Assembly (NCBI RefSeq): GCF_002834225.1 | Contig: NZ_NNSR01000063.1 | Location: forward strand, 62,001-126,000 | DNA from: Ruminococcus bromii | GTDB taxonomy: Bacteria > Bacillota > Clostridia > Oscillospirales > Acutalibacteraceae | DNA length: 64,000 nt | Direction of reading: 5' to 3' | Shown: positions 27,227 to 35,713 of the stretch, in pieces | How the letters are laid out: each line of letters opens with the position of its first letter | Position numbering within the stretch: the first letter of the stretch is position 1 | The notes under the pieces: model-generated | What the model saw: only the letters and a program-made list of their open reading frames with translations | What the model was told of the DNA's origin: nothing | Databases searched by the model: none | Position numbers and translations under genes: made by a program

Positions 27227-28438
27227 TTATCCGTAAAACGGAGCAAGCGTTTTCTGAATGTTATTAAACAGAGCAATCGGACTGCTGTTTGAATAGTTTG
27301 AAAGTGCTATATAAATTTGATTTCCGTCTTTGGTGAAAACAAGAGCGGCATTATATTTGTCGATTTTTCCTGTGTGAGAAACCGCATTACTTTCTTCTGA
27401 TACAACAAAACCGTAACCGTAATTGTCCTTGTAAGGTGTTGTCATTTCTTTAAAAGTTTCTTCCGAAACAAGCTTGTTTGTACAGAGAGCGTCAACCCAT
27501 TTGAGTAAATCGGGAACATTTGAAATTAAACTTGTTGCGGAATATCCTACACCGGGATATAAAGTCCACACGTTATCGTATATATCCTGATATCCGACTG
27601 CAAGTTTATCTGTGCTCTCAAAGCCTGTGCTCATCATTCCCGACGGTTTGAGAATTTTCTCTTTAACATATTTTTCGTATGAAGTCTTGCTGACCTGTTC
27701 AATAATATCACCGAGAAGAAAATATGCGCTGTTTGAATACATATATTTTTCATCAGGTTCAAAATTGAGTTTCTGATTAAAAATCCAGTCCATTACGGCT
27801 TTTTTATTTTTCTTTGCGGAATTTTTGGCTGAAACCTTAAATTCAATCTGTGATTCGTTGTATGCATAGGTATTGGTATCGCCGTCTTTGTTGATGTAAT
27901 CCTTTATGCCCGCCGTCATTGTGAGCAGGTTTTTAACGGTGATTTTTTTGCCGTATTTGTATGACGGAAAATATTTGTCGATTGTATCATCAAGCGAAAG
28001 CTTTCCGTCCTCAACAAGCTGCATAACCGCAACTGCGGTAAACTGCTTTGTGAGCGAAGCAATTCTAAAGCATGTGTCCGTAGAATTTTTTGTGTGCCTG
28101 TCCTTATCTGAAAATCCGTTAGTGCCGATATATTCAAGGGCATTTCCAATTTTCACATAAACCGTTCCGCGATACTTGTTGCTTGTAATTATATCATCAA
28201 GGGTGTTGCTGATATCAGCAGATTTTCTTTTAAGTTCGGAATAATTCCATGTTGGTTCTTGCTTCTGTTCATCGGAAGTTGCCGCCTTTGTTACAGGCTG
28301 TGAAGCAGCAACAGCGGTTGTTTTCTCGGTAGCGGATACAGAAGACTGCGTGTCTTTTCCGCAGCCTGTAAAGCACACAGAAAAAGCTGTCAACGCAGAA
28401 ATTGCAAGGCACAGAATTTTTTTTGATGATATAAGCAC
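27227..28438 (-). CDS. Class C beta-lactamase-fold serine hydrolase, lipoprotein
   Basis: This roughly 403-residue PF00144 protein has a lipoprotein signal (CFTGC; the Cys is near residue 26 with the preferred start). The mature enzyme shows SLTK (SxxK nucleophile motif), YSNS (YxN) and HTGK. Family members include D-aminopeptidases, esterases and penicillin-binding-like enzymes; resistance to beta-lactams should not be assumed. A Ser/Thr/Ala-rich linker follows the lipid anchor. GTG 28438 with GAGGTG upstream is preferred over GTG 28447. It starts 10 bases after pcrA and is probably co-transcribed with it. Confidence 0.85.
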   Translation of the reverse strand: MLISSKKILCLAISALTAFSVCFTGCGKDTQSSVSATEKTTAVAASQPVTKAATSDEQKQEPTWNYSELKRKSADISNTLDDIITSNKYRGTVYVKIGNALEYIGTNGFSDKDRHTKNSTDTCFRIASLTKQFTAVAVMQLVEDGKLSLDDTIDKYFPSYKYGKKITVKNLLTMTAGIKDYINKDGDTNTYAYNESQIEFKVSAKNSAKKNKKAVMDWIFNQKLNFEPDEKYMYSNSAYFLLGDIIEQVSKTSYEKYVKEKILKPSGMMSTGFESTDKLAVGYQDIYDNVWTLYPGVGYSATSLISNVPDLLKWVDALCTNKLVSEETFKEMTTPYKDNYGYGFVVSEESNAVSHTGKIDKYNAALVFTKDGNQIYIALSNYSNSSPIALFNNIQKTLAPFYG

Positions 28439-28448
28439 TTTAATCACC

Positions 28449-30698
28449 TCAGATTTTTTTCATATTACTGCAATAGTTTGCCATAAGAGTTTTTGTGCCG
28501 GCTTTGTCAAAGGCAATTTCAAGCATTGTATCATTGCCCATTTTCTCGGCTTTCATTACCATACCCTTGCCAAATACCTTGTGCTGAACACAATCTCCGA
28601 CATTGAACACTGCACCGCTCTTAACGGGAGGCTTTGTAAATCCGAACGATTTATTCGGTGAATACGAGCTACCCGAAGATTTGCCGACGGAAACTTTTTC
28701 ACCTGTTCCCGATGCAAAGCCGGAAGATGCCTGTGTGAACATCTGCTTTCTTCCGCCGCTGTATTCAAGAAGATTATCGGGAATCTCGTTTAAGAATCTT
28801 GAACCCTTGTTGTAGCTTGTTGAACCGAAGAGCATTCTCGAATTTGTTTTTGTGAAATAGAGAATTTCCTTTGCTCTTGTAATTCCGACATAAGCAAGTC
28901 GCCTTTCCTCGTTGAGTTCATCGGGATTCATCATCGTCGCAACAGACGGGAACATTCCTTCTTCCATACCTGCAATGAATACAACAGGAAATTCAAGTCC
29001 CTTTGCCGAATGTAATGTCATCATTACACAGGTATCTGCGTCTGCATCGTAGTTATCAATATCGGTTTGGAGAGAAATTTCTTCGAGAAATGCCGAAAGG
29101 TCTGCCTCATCGCCGTAGTCCTCTTCAAACTTCACGATATTTGAAGAAAGCTCTTCGATATTTTCAATACGAACCTCGGGGTTGTCCTTTTCGGTTTTAA
29201 GATACTGTTCGTATGATGTATGTTCAATCACAAGATTGTATAATTCTGCAAGAGAATAATCGCCGCTCTGCTCGGCTTCAATAAGTCCGTCAATAAGTGC
29301 AACAAAGCCCTTGAGCTTTGCAGAGGCACGGGAAAGCTGCGGATAGTTTTCCGCCTCCTTGATTACATCGTAAATGCTTTCGCCGAGTCCTGCGGCAATG
29401 TCTGCGGCATGGGAAACGGTTGTCGCACCTATTCCCCTCTTTGGAACATTGATAATTCTTGAAAGTCTGACATCATCATGAGGATTATTTATAACCTGAA
29501 GATAAGCAACCATATCACGGATTTCTTCACGGTCATAGAATCTGTGACCGCCGATTACACGGTGCGGAACACCGCTTCGTGACAAAGCCTGCTCAATTGC
29601 GTTTGACTGGGCATTCATTCTGTAAAGAATTGCATAGTCGGAGTATTTTCTTCCGTCGGCAACGCCGTCAAGAATAGTCTGAGCAATAAAATTCGCCTCG
29701 TCACGCTCATTTTCGGCTGTATGCACCTTAATTTTCTCACCCTGACCGTTTTCGGTCCACAAGGTTTTACCCTTACGCATTGTGTTATTTGAGATAACCT
29801 CGTTAGCGGCATTGAGGATATTCTGTGTACTTCTGTAATTCTGTTCAAGGCGAATCATCTTTGCGTTCTTGAATGTGTTTTCAAAAGAAAGAATATTTTC
29901 TATTGTAGCGCCGCGGAATTTGTAGATACTTTGGTCATCATCACCTACAACGCAGATGTTGCCGTATTTGCTTGCAAGCAGGCTTACAAACTTATACTGT
30001 ACCTTGTTTGTGTCCTGATACTCATCGACCATAATGTACTTAAACTGATTTCTGTAATAATCAAGAATATCGGGTGCTGTTTCAAAAAGCTTTACGGTAT
30101 TACAAAGCATATCGTCAAAATCCATTGCGTCGGCTGTTTTAAGCTTTGTCTGATAGATTTCATAAACCTTTGCAATCTGTGCTTTTCTGCTGTCAAATTC
30201 AGCCTCCTTACGCATTTCTTCGGGAGTAAGCATTTTATCCTTAGCCTTTGAAATTTCAGAAAGAATTGATTTTACAGGCAAGGTTTTCTCGGCGATATTA
30301 AGCTGTTTCAGGATATCCTTAACAAGCTTTTTCTGATCGTCTGTTCCGTAAACGGTGAAATGACTTGTATAACCGATTCTGTCACCGTATCTGCGCAGGA
30401 TTCTTGCACAGGTTGAATGGAAGGTAGCCGCCCAGATGTCGGCACCGCCCTCGGGAACTGCCGCACAGATTCGTTCTTTAAGCTCTCCTGCCGCTTTATT
30501 GGTAAAGGTAATGGCAAGTATCTGCCACGGCTTGCAAAGCTCACACTGTAAAATATAGGCTATTCTGTTGACAAGAACTGTGGTCTTGCCCGAACCGGCT
30601 CCCGCAAGAATGAGCAACGGACCTTCCGTGCAGAAAACTGCCTGTTTCTGCATATCGTTCATATGTGAAAAGTTTTTCTGAATTTCAGTCTGTAACAT
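28449..30698 (-). CDS. pcrA: ATP-dependent DNA helicase PcrA/UvrD
   Basis: This 749-residue superfamily 1A helicase has Walker A AGAGSGKTT (32-40), VDEYQDTN, GDDDQSIYKFRGA, and MTLHSAKGLEFPVVF. It unwinds DNA 3' to 5' in repair and plasmid replication and removes RNA polymerase or RecA from DNA. The C-terminal tail ends in the usual PcrA tudor-like segment (VGDCVQHKVFGKGMV). The ATG has GGATAATA spacing from a modest ribosome site. It lies downstream of the DUF4358 terminator. Confidence 0.95.
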   Translation of the reverse strand: MLQTEIQKNFSHMNDMQKQAVFCTEGPLLILAGAGSGKTTVLVNRIAYILQCELCKPWQILAITFTNKAAGELKERICAAVPEGGADIWAATFHSTCARILRRYGDRIGYTSHFTVYGTDDQKKLVKDILKQLNIAEKTLPVKSILSEISKAKDKMLTPEEMRKEAEFDSRKAQIAKVYEIYQTKLKTADAMDFDDMLCNTVKLFETAPDILDYYRNQFKYIMVDEYQDTNKVQYKFVSLLASKYGNICVVGDDDQSIYKFRGATIENILSFENTFKNAKMIRLEQNYRSTQNILNAANEVISNNTMRKGKTLWTENGQGEKIKVHTAENERDEANFIAQTILDGVADGRKYSDYAILYRMNAQSNAIEQALSRSGVPHRVIGGHRFYDREEIRDMVAYLQVINNPHDDVRLSRIINVPKRGIGATTVSHAADIAAGLGESIYDVIKEAENYPQLSRASAKLKGFVALIDGLIEAEQSGDYSLAELYNLVIEHTSYEQYLKTEKDNPEVRIENIEELSSNIVKFEEDYGDEADLSAFLEEISLQTDIDNYDADADTCVMMTLHSAKGLEFPVVFIAGMEEGMFPSVATMMNPDELNEERRLAYVGITRAKEILYFTKTNSRMLFGSTSYNKGSRFLNEIPDNLLEYSGGRKQMFTQASSGFASGTGEKVSVGKSSGSSYSPNKSFGFTKPPVKSGAVFNVGDCVQHKVFGKGMVMKAEKMGNDTMLEIAFDKAGTKTLMANYCSNMKKI

Positions 30699-30733
30699 TA
30701 TTATCCTGCCTTAAATTATTCTACAAAAGAAAT

Positions 30734-30752
30734 GGGCGAACGATGTTCGCCC
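30734..30752 (-). terminator. Terminator of the DUF4358 lipoprotein gene
   Basis: GGGCGAAC (30734-30741) and GTTCGCCC (30745-30752) form a perfect 8-bp stem. It is followed on the minus strand by ATTTCTTTTG. Confidence 0.85.
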
Positions 30753-30771
30753 TATGTTTTGTTTAACCCGA

Positions 30772-31236
30772 TTATTTAATGCTGTCATTAAACATTGTAA
30801 GCATATCGGATGCCTTTTCACCGATAATCATTGTAACAAAGTTACCGTCTTTTGTAACCTTACAATTTTTCACCATATCAAGCTCTTCAGCTGAATAGGA
30901 AGCATTCTGCTGGAAGATTGAATTATAGCGGTTTGTAAGAGCAGTTTCAACTCTTGAAGCGGCATCCGAATCAGTTGCCTCAACAAGAACTACCTCTGTA
31001 TTTTTGCTGTCTGTATCAGACTTGCCGACCTCAGCGGCAAACTGCTTGATGTCATCGGCATTTATGTTATAGTACTTGTACATATCTTCTTTTGTTTCGT
31101 ACTTGGTAGCATCTACACTGTATTCGGTATTCATCTTATCCAAAACATCGCCGAGATTAACATCCTTTGCACCGCAACCGGCAAGGATTGAAAGACAAAG
31201 GATAAGAACAGCCGCAAATGAGATTACTTTTTTCAT
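30772..31236 (-). CDS. DUF4358-type lipoprotein
   Basis: This 154-residue secreted lipoprotein has a textbook lipobox (LAGC, Cys near residue 21). The mature part is a small alpha/beta domain matching the DUF4358 pattern (alternating NRYNSIFQQNASYSAEE and VTMIIGEK). The function of the family is unknown. The ribosome site GGAGGTAAG is strong. Only about 20 bases separate it from the tRNA terminator upstream, so it must rely on read-through from the tRNA operon or a promoter inside the tRNA region. Confidence 0.8.
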   Translation of the reverse strand: MKKVISFAAVLILCLSILAGCGAKDVNLGDVLDKMNTEYSVDATKYETKEDMYKYYNINADDIKQFAAEVGKSDTDSKNTEVVLVEATDSDAASRVETALTNRYNSIFQQNASYSAEELDMVKNCKVTKDGNFVTMIIGEKASDMLTMFNDSIK

Positions 31237-31257
31237 AAACTTACCTCCAAAATATTA

Positions 31258-31293
31258 AAAAAACAGCACCGAACTCCTAAGAGCTCGGTGCTG
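31258..31293 (-). terminator. Terminator after tRNA-Pro
   Basis: A 13-bp stem with one mismatch (31264-31276 with 31281-31293) is followed on the minus strand by a seven-U run. Confidence 0.9.
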
Positions 31294-31295
31294 AA

Positions 31296-31372
31296 TGGTC
31301 GAGGTGACAAGATTCGAACTTGCGACCCCATCGTCCCGAACGATGTGCGCTACCAAACTGCGCTACACCTCG
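31296..31372 (-). tRNA. tRNA-Pro (anticodon CGG)
   Basis: The acceptor arms CGAGGTG/CACCTCG pair perfectly, the anticodon loop is TTCGGGA, and the T-loop is TTCGAAT. The 3' CCA is encoded. It follows tRNA-Gln on the same strand. Confidence 0.95.
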
Positions 31373-31375
31373 TAG

Positions 31376-31403
31376 TAAAAAAGCCCCGAAAACTTTCGGG
31401 GCT
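31376..31403 (-). terminator. Terminator-like hairpin between tRNA-Gln and tRNA-Pro
   Basis: AGCCCCGA (31382-31389) pairs with TCGGGGCT (31396-31403), then a six-U run on the minus strand. It should reduce tRNA-Pro transcription from the shared promoter. Confidence 0.85.
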
Positions 31404-31404
31404 A

Positions 31405-31478
31405 TGGCTGTGGAATAGGGATTCGAACCCCAACAAACAGAGTCAGAGTCTGTCGTGCTACCGTTACACTATTCCACA
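31405..31478 (-). tRNA. tRNA-Gln (anticodon CTG)
   Basis: The acceptor TGTGGAA/TTCCACA is perfect, the anticodon loop is CTCTGAC, the discriminator is G, and CCA is encoded. It is first behind a strong promoter at 31513-31541. Confidence 0.95.
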
Positions 31479-31512
31479 AGATGTAATTGCTACCGAACTT
31501 GCAACGATTTGA

Positions 31513-31541
31513 ATTATAAGACATATCGGGTTAAAAGTCAA
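31513..31541 (-). promoter_or_regulatory. Promoter of the tRNA-Gln/tRNA-Pro unit
   Basis: Minus-strand TTGACT (31536-31541) and TATAAT (31513-31518) have a 17-bp spacer, near consensus as expected for a stable-RNA gene. Confidence 0.85.
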
Positions 31542-31640
31542 TACCTTTTTGAAAATTTTTTCAAAAAATTTCCGAACCTGTTCTGCGGCTTTTAAAAAGT
31601 GCGGCAGCAATGGGATTTTTTACAAATAACAAGCTTAAAA

Positions 31641-32627
31641 TTATCTTCGTATAGCTCGTATATCTTTTCCCTTAAAATTAAGTTGTTGAGCATTTCCGCA
31701 GATTCTTGAAACGAATCTTTGAGAATAATTATTTTCCAACTCCTTAACCGAGAGATTTGTATTTATGATTATAGGCTTGTTTGATAACATTCTTGAATTA
31801 AAAATATTGTAAAACTGTGACACGCCAAACTGAGAATGAAATTCCGTTCCGAGGTCGTCTATAATGAGAAGGTCGCAATCAACAAGTATACTAAATGCGG
31901 AGTCATCATCATTGTTTGAAAAATAATTTTTTTCAAGTTTAGAAACAAGCGACGGAGCAGAAGCGTAAATTACACCGTATCCCTTCTTAATTACTTCATT
32001 GGCAATTGCAAGAGACAGATGAGTTTTACCGAGTCCGGTTGCCCCCTTCATAAGTATGCTTTTTGAATGCTCATTAAATTTTTCGGCATAATTTTGACAG
32101 AAATTAAAAACTCGACTCATAAGGTCATAGTTAGACAGTTTAAGTTCAGGATCTACTGTTTTATCATAATAGTCAAGATTAAAGCTTTCAAATGTAGAAA
32201 GCGACAAGGGTGCATATCTGTTAAGTTCTGCACACGCACAAGAAATAAGTGCCGATTTCATACACGAACATCTTACAGTCTTGCCGTTAATGTCATAGTA
32301 GCCCTTATCTTCACACTTTTTACAAAAATATTTTGGTTCAAAATAATTAGCAGGATATCCGTTATCTGTAAGAATCCTCTTGACTTCCGCCTGCATTGCA
32401 AGATCTTTGTCACGAAGTTTCTCTACCTCAACTTTTACATCTCCGCCTGCAAGAACTGCACGGGCGGTTTTGATTCCGCTCATGGAAATCTGCTTTTCAA
32501 GCTCTTTCACACGGGGAAACCTTTCATACACCTCTTCTTTTCTTCTCTCTGCTGCCTTTTCGGCATTAAGCCTGCGTTCATGTAATATATCCGAAGCGGC
32601 CTTATAAACACTGTTGCTGTATCCCAT
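31641..32627 (-). CDS. DnaI/DnaC-type AAA+ helicase loader
   Basis: This 328-residue ATPase has Walker A GATGLGKT (195-202), Walker B LLIIDDLGTE, and an N-terminal half with a zinc-binding set (CKKC at 102-105, CSC at 120-122). That matches DnaI, which loads the replicative helicase. The neighbour upstream is a DnaD-domain protein with only 9 bases between, the typical clostridial primosome pair. IstB transposition helpers share the ATPase domain, but no transposase is present, so the loader role is favoured. Confidence 0.87.
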   Translation of the reverse strand: MGYSNSVYKAASDILHERRLNAEKAAERRKEEVYERFPRVKELEKQISMSGIKTARAVLAGGDVKVEVEKLRDKDLAMQAEVKRILTDNGYPANYFEPKYFCKKCEDKGYYDINGKTVRCSCMKSALISCACAELNRYAPLSLSTFESFNLDYYDKTVDPELKLSNYDLMSRVFNFCQNYAEKFNEHSKSILMKGATGLGKTHLSLAIANEVIKKGYGVIYASAPSLVSKLEKNYFSNNDDDSAFSILVDCDLLIIDDLGTEFHSQFGVSQFYNIFNSRMLSNKPIIINTNLSVKELENNYSQRFVSRICGNAQQLNFKGKDIRAIRR

Positions 32628-32636
32628 ACTAACCTC

Positions 32637-33737
32637 TTATTTAAAATCTTCCAGTAAATTAATTTTTTCAAATTCACTAATATCGTAAGACGACGCCTGC
32701 TTTTGCGACGGCTTATTTACTGACTTTTCATATTTATTAAGTTCATCAATTGTATGAACATTGCCTGCGTGCCAACGCTTAAGGATTCCGTCAATGTAGC
32801 GAAGATTCATTGTTCCCTTTGTATCAACGCATCTTTCATACGCCTCTCTGAGCATTTCCGGAGAAAACTTCCATTCGCTTATCCACTTGTCACCGTATTC
32901 AAGCTGTTTTTTTGTTGGCGATCCGACATTTTTGAGTCCGAACGCCTTTGAAACAACAGAAAAATTAGCTGTGGTTTTCTGAATCTGCTCAATCTTGTTA
33001 TCAGCCGCCTCAAGCGAATAAACACCGTCATTTGCCCATTGAATACCGATATTTTCAATCGTTCTTATATTGCCCTTATCAATGCTTACGCAATAATGAA
33101 TGAGCATAAAGATAACATCAAGCGGAAGTCCGCAGGTATCCTTGAGCATAAGCAGAGTTGCAATATCGGAATTTGAAAGAACTTTTCCGAGTGTTGTCTG
33201 TGTTTCGTCAACGAGCATTTTTAATTCTTCATCAACTGCAAGTCTTTGTGCCGTAAATACAAAATCAGGCTTTTGCGGTCTTGTAGCCGTAAAATGTTTT
33301 TGCGGTTCTTCTGCGTTTTCCTTTGGTGACTGTTCTGTTTCCTGTTTTACAGGCTCTCGAACCGCTTGAACAGGCTGTGGCACTGTCTGTTGTGGCTGTA
33401 AAACAGTCTGAACAGGTTGCGGTGTCTGTTCCGTTTGAGCGGAAGTCTGCGGTGCAGGAACAAATTCCTCGTTATTTTTTGCAGGAGTAAAGGTATTTTC
33501 AATTCGATTAAACACACCCATACTTACCCAATAGTCAAGCGCCTCGGGAATATCCGTTACATTGACGCCTGTGGCTTTTGATATTTCAGATTCATCAAAA
33601 GATGAGCCTGCATTACGAAGGACAAACAAAAGGACTTTAAGCTTTACGCCGTCAGAAAATTTTAATCCTTCATCGACTACTTTGGAGGGAACTGCAAAAA
33701 TTGAGTTCCATACTCCCAAATCTATATTTATTGACAT
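32637..33737 (-). CDS. DnaD-domain replication initiation protein
   Basis: This 366-residue protein has an N-terminal winged helix of the DnaD type (1-80), a long Gln/Pro-rich linker (about 90-150), and one or two C-terminal DnaD/DnaB_2 domains (about 165-350) that bind DNA and remodel DnaA-DNA complexes. The YEKS-type end and the paired DnaI-like gene support a role in primosome assembly. The low-complexity linker (repeats of QTV and PVQ) is unusual but seen in relatives. The start at 33737 is ATG. Confidence 0.85.
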   Translation of the reverse strand: MSINIDLGVWNSIFAVPSKVVDEGLKFSDGVKLKVLLFVLRNAGSSFDESEISKATGVNVTDIPEALDYWVSMGVFNRIENTFTPAKNNEEFVPAPQTSAQTEQTPQPVQTVLQPQQTVPQPVQAVREPVKQETEQSPKENAEEPQKHFTATRPQKPDFVFTAQRLAVDEELKMLVDETQTTLGKVLSNSDIATLLMLKDTCGLPLDVIFMLIHYCVSIDKGNIRTIENIGIQWANDGVYSLEAADNKIEQIQKTTANFSVVSKAFGLKNVGSPTKKQLEYGDKWISEWKFSPEMLREAYERCVDTKGTMNLRYIDGILKRWHAGNVHTIDELNKYEKSVNKPSQKQASSYDISEFEKINLLEDFK

Positions 33738-34008
33738 TATATCCTACTTTCTGTGATTTGCTTTTGTAAATGTCTGTTACAATATTTATAATAGTTTCAT
33801 TCTCTTAAAGTAATGGAACATCTGCACTTGGATTTTAATCAGAACAACGCTCTGCTTTCATAACATGGAGCAAGGTTTGTAACAAAGTGCAATCTATATT
33901 TAAATTATAACATAGATTTTCAATTTTAAAAACAAAAAAATAAAATTATCTGGATTTTTTTCTGTTTCTGTGATAATATGATTTCAAATTATGAAAAGAG
34001 GTATTACA
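33738..34008. promoter_or_regulatory. Divergent promoter region of the dnaD-like and TSCPD genes
   Basis: On the plus strand an extended -10 (TGTGATAAT, 33969-33977) precedes the TSCPD gene. On the minus strand a TATAAT near 33904-33909 could give a leader of about 165 bases to the dnaD-like gene, though its -35 is poor. I see no other recognisable element. Confidence 0.4.
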
Positions 34009-34263
34009 ATGAAATATTCATATTTTCCTACGGGAGTTTGCTCCAGACAGATCAATCTTGAACTTGATGACAACGGTAAAATCACAAGCTGTGAGTTTGT
34101 TGGCGGCTGTTCAGGCAACACTCAGGGCATTTGTATGCTTGTTAAAGGTATGGACGCAAAAGACGCTATTGACAGATTAAAAGGCATTGACTGCCGTGGC
34201 AGAGGCACATCCTGCCCCGATCAGCTTTCAAAGGCTCTTGTTGAAGCATTAAAACTTATCTAA
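34009..34263 (+). CDS. Small TSCPD-domain protein
   Basis: This 84-residue protein matches the TSCPD domain found at the end of some ribonucleotide reductases and as free small proteins. The signature RGRGTSCPDQL is near residue 65, with cysteines at 9, 25, 33, 41, 62 and 69 suggesting metal binding. The ATG at 34009 has AAGAGGT upstream; the in-frame ATG at 33991 lies inside that ribosome site and is rejected. Function unknown. Confidence 0.85.
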   Translation: MKYSYFPTGVCSRQINLELDDNGKITSCEFVGGCSGNTQGICMLVKGMDAKDAIDRLKGIDCRGRGTSCPDQLSKALVEALKLI

Positions 34264-34264
34264 A

Positions 34265-34384
34265 TCATTTTCTGCATATAAGTTTCTTTATTATTCTGAT
34301 AAGGAATTTTACTGCATAAGAAAATACAATTACAAACAAGGTAATTATACTCATTATTGTTATGATAATGAACAAACACAACAT
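34265..34384 (-). CDS. Candidate 39-residue hydrophobic membrane peptide
   Basis: This minus-strand frame encodes 39 residues: a hydrophobic stretch of about 23 residues (LCLFIITIMSIITLFVIVF inside it), then a basic tail (KFLIRIIKKLICRK). A ribosome-like AAGGATG lies five bases upstream, but it is part of the terminator hairpin arm. Single-span peptides with basic tails include type I toxins and small membrane regulators. No homologue is recognised, and it could be chance, since it lies in AT-rich sequence. Confidence 0.35.
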   Translation of the reverse strand: MLCLFIIITIMSIITLFVIVFSYAVKFLIRIIKKLICRK

Positions 34385-34388
34385 AAAA

Positions 34389-34440
34389 ACATCCTTGCAG
34401 ATTTTTAATTACATTATATCTGCAAGGATGTTATTTTTTT
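34389..34440. terminator. Strong terminator after the TSCPD gene
   Basis: A perfect 14-bp inverted repeat (34389-34402 with 34418-34431) is followed by a T-run on the plus strand. It lies between the TSCPD gene and the converging phosphoglycerate mutase gene, and may serve both. Confidence 0.88.
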
Positions 34441-34468
34441 GGTTAATTATGTAGTATAGAGCAAAAAA

Positions 34469-35680
34469 TTATTTTGAAAGGAAATAGTTCATCATTGTGA
34501 AACCTTTTTCAATATAGTTGCCTGTCTTTTTAGCCTCTTCTTCACAGAATTTGCTTACGCCGCTGTCAACTTCGTTCTTGCTGTTATAGATAAGATAAGG
34601 AACAGGATTTGAAGTGTGTGTGCGGATAGAAAGAGGTGTGGGATGATCGGGACATACGAGTACGGCAAAATCATCAAAAGTTCTGAGAAAATCGGTTACA
34701 GGCTTGAGAATATGCTCATCAATGAGTTCAATTGCCTTAACTTTGTTTTCTATCTCTCCCCTATGACCACATTCATCGGGAGCTTCAACATGGATATAAA
34801 CGAAATCTGCACCGTTTTTGAATTCATCAATTGCGGCTTTGCACTTTCCGTCAAAGTTTGTATCAATGTAGCCTGTTGCACCTTCAACATCAACGCTCTT
34901 CATGCCGGCACAAATTGCAATACCTTTGAGAAGGTCAACAGCAGAAATCATACTGCCCTTTTTGCCGAACTTGCCGAAGAAGCTGTCAAGAGCAGGCTTT
35001 GTACCCTCGCCCCAGAGCCAGATTGAGTTTGCAGGACGAAGTCCTTTTTCAACTCTTGCCTTGTTTACAGGATGATCTTTGAGCAAATCATAACTTTTCT
35101 TCATCAAATCATAGAGAGCGGCAGTATCGTCACCCTTTGGAATGTATTCTTTAATCACACGACCTGAGATATCGTGAGGAGGTGTGAGTTCACCCGGATG
35201 CGGATTGCCGTTTTTCCATACAAGGCAATGGCGGTATGCAACACCCGAATAGAACTTAAAAATATCGTTGCCGAGCTTTTCCTCAACATAGTTGATAAGC
35301 TCTCTTGCCTCTTCTGTTGAAATATCGCCTGCACAGTAGTCAACCATAGACTTGTCCTCGTAGTTTTCTTCATCGGACAGAGTTACAAGGTTACATCTTA
35401 ATGTTACATCGGTGTCTTTAAGGTCAATACCGATACTTGCCGCCTCAAGCGGAGAGCGGCCGCTGTAATAAACAGCAGGTTCGTAACCGAGAACAGAGAG
35501 GTTTGCTACATCGCTGCCGGGCTTAAGTCCCTCGGCAACGGTTTTAACCATTCCGACCTCGCCCTTTGAGGCAAGGTAATCCATACAAGGCTTAACAGCC
35601 TTTGCCATAGGAGTTGAATTATCAAGCTGTGCGTTTGGCTCATCAGCCATACCGTCACAGAGCATTACTAAATACTTCAT
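34469..35680 (-). CDS. Cofactor-independent phosphoglycerate mutase-like (ApgM family)
   Basis: This 403-residue alkaline-phosphatase-superfamily enzyme has the metal site at the N-terminus (MLCDGMAD) and the serine nucleophile region GSDVANLSVLGY. Late metal ligands are in VEAPDECGH and VCPDHPTP. Archaeal-type ApgM swaps 2- and 3-phosphoglycerate. A related clostridial group is proposed to be an alternative homoserine kinase, so the substrate is uncertain. It follows prfB with a gap of 33 bases. Confidence 0.85.
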   Translation of the reverse strand: MKYLVMLCDGMADEPNAQLDNSTPMAKAVKPCMDYLASKGEVGMVKTVAEGLKPGSDVANLSVLGYEPAVYYSGRSPLEAASIGIDLKDTDVTLRCNLVTLSDEENYEDKSMVDYCAGDISTEEARELINYVEEKLGNDIFKFYSGVAYRHCLVWKNGNPHPGELTPPHDISGRVIKEYIPKGDDTAALYDLMKKSYDLLKDHPVNKARVEKGLRPANSIWLWGEGTKPALDSFFGKFGKKGSMISAVDLLKGIAICAGMKSVDVEGATGYIDTNFDGKCKAAIDEFKNGADFVYIHVEAPDECGHRGEIENKVKAIELIDEHILKPVTDFLRTFDDFAVLVCPDHPTPLSIRTHTSNPVPYLIYNSKNEVDSGVSKFCEEEAKKTGNYIEKGFTMMNYFLSK

Positions 35681-35713
35681 ACCGATTCATAGCCTTTCCG
35701 TATAATATGAATT

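Noticed and set aside
27227..28438. An antibiotic-resistance beta-lactamase
   Set aside because: The fold motifs are those of the broad PF00144 family, which is mostly esterases and peptidases; nothing shows drug hydrolysis.
31641..32627. An IstB-type transposition helper
   Set aside because: No transposase or terminal repeats are near, and the DnaD-domain neighbour and N-terminal zinc site support a helicase loader.
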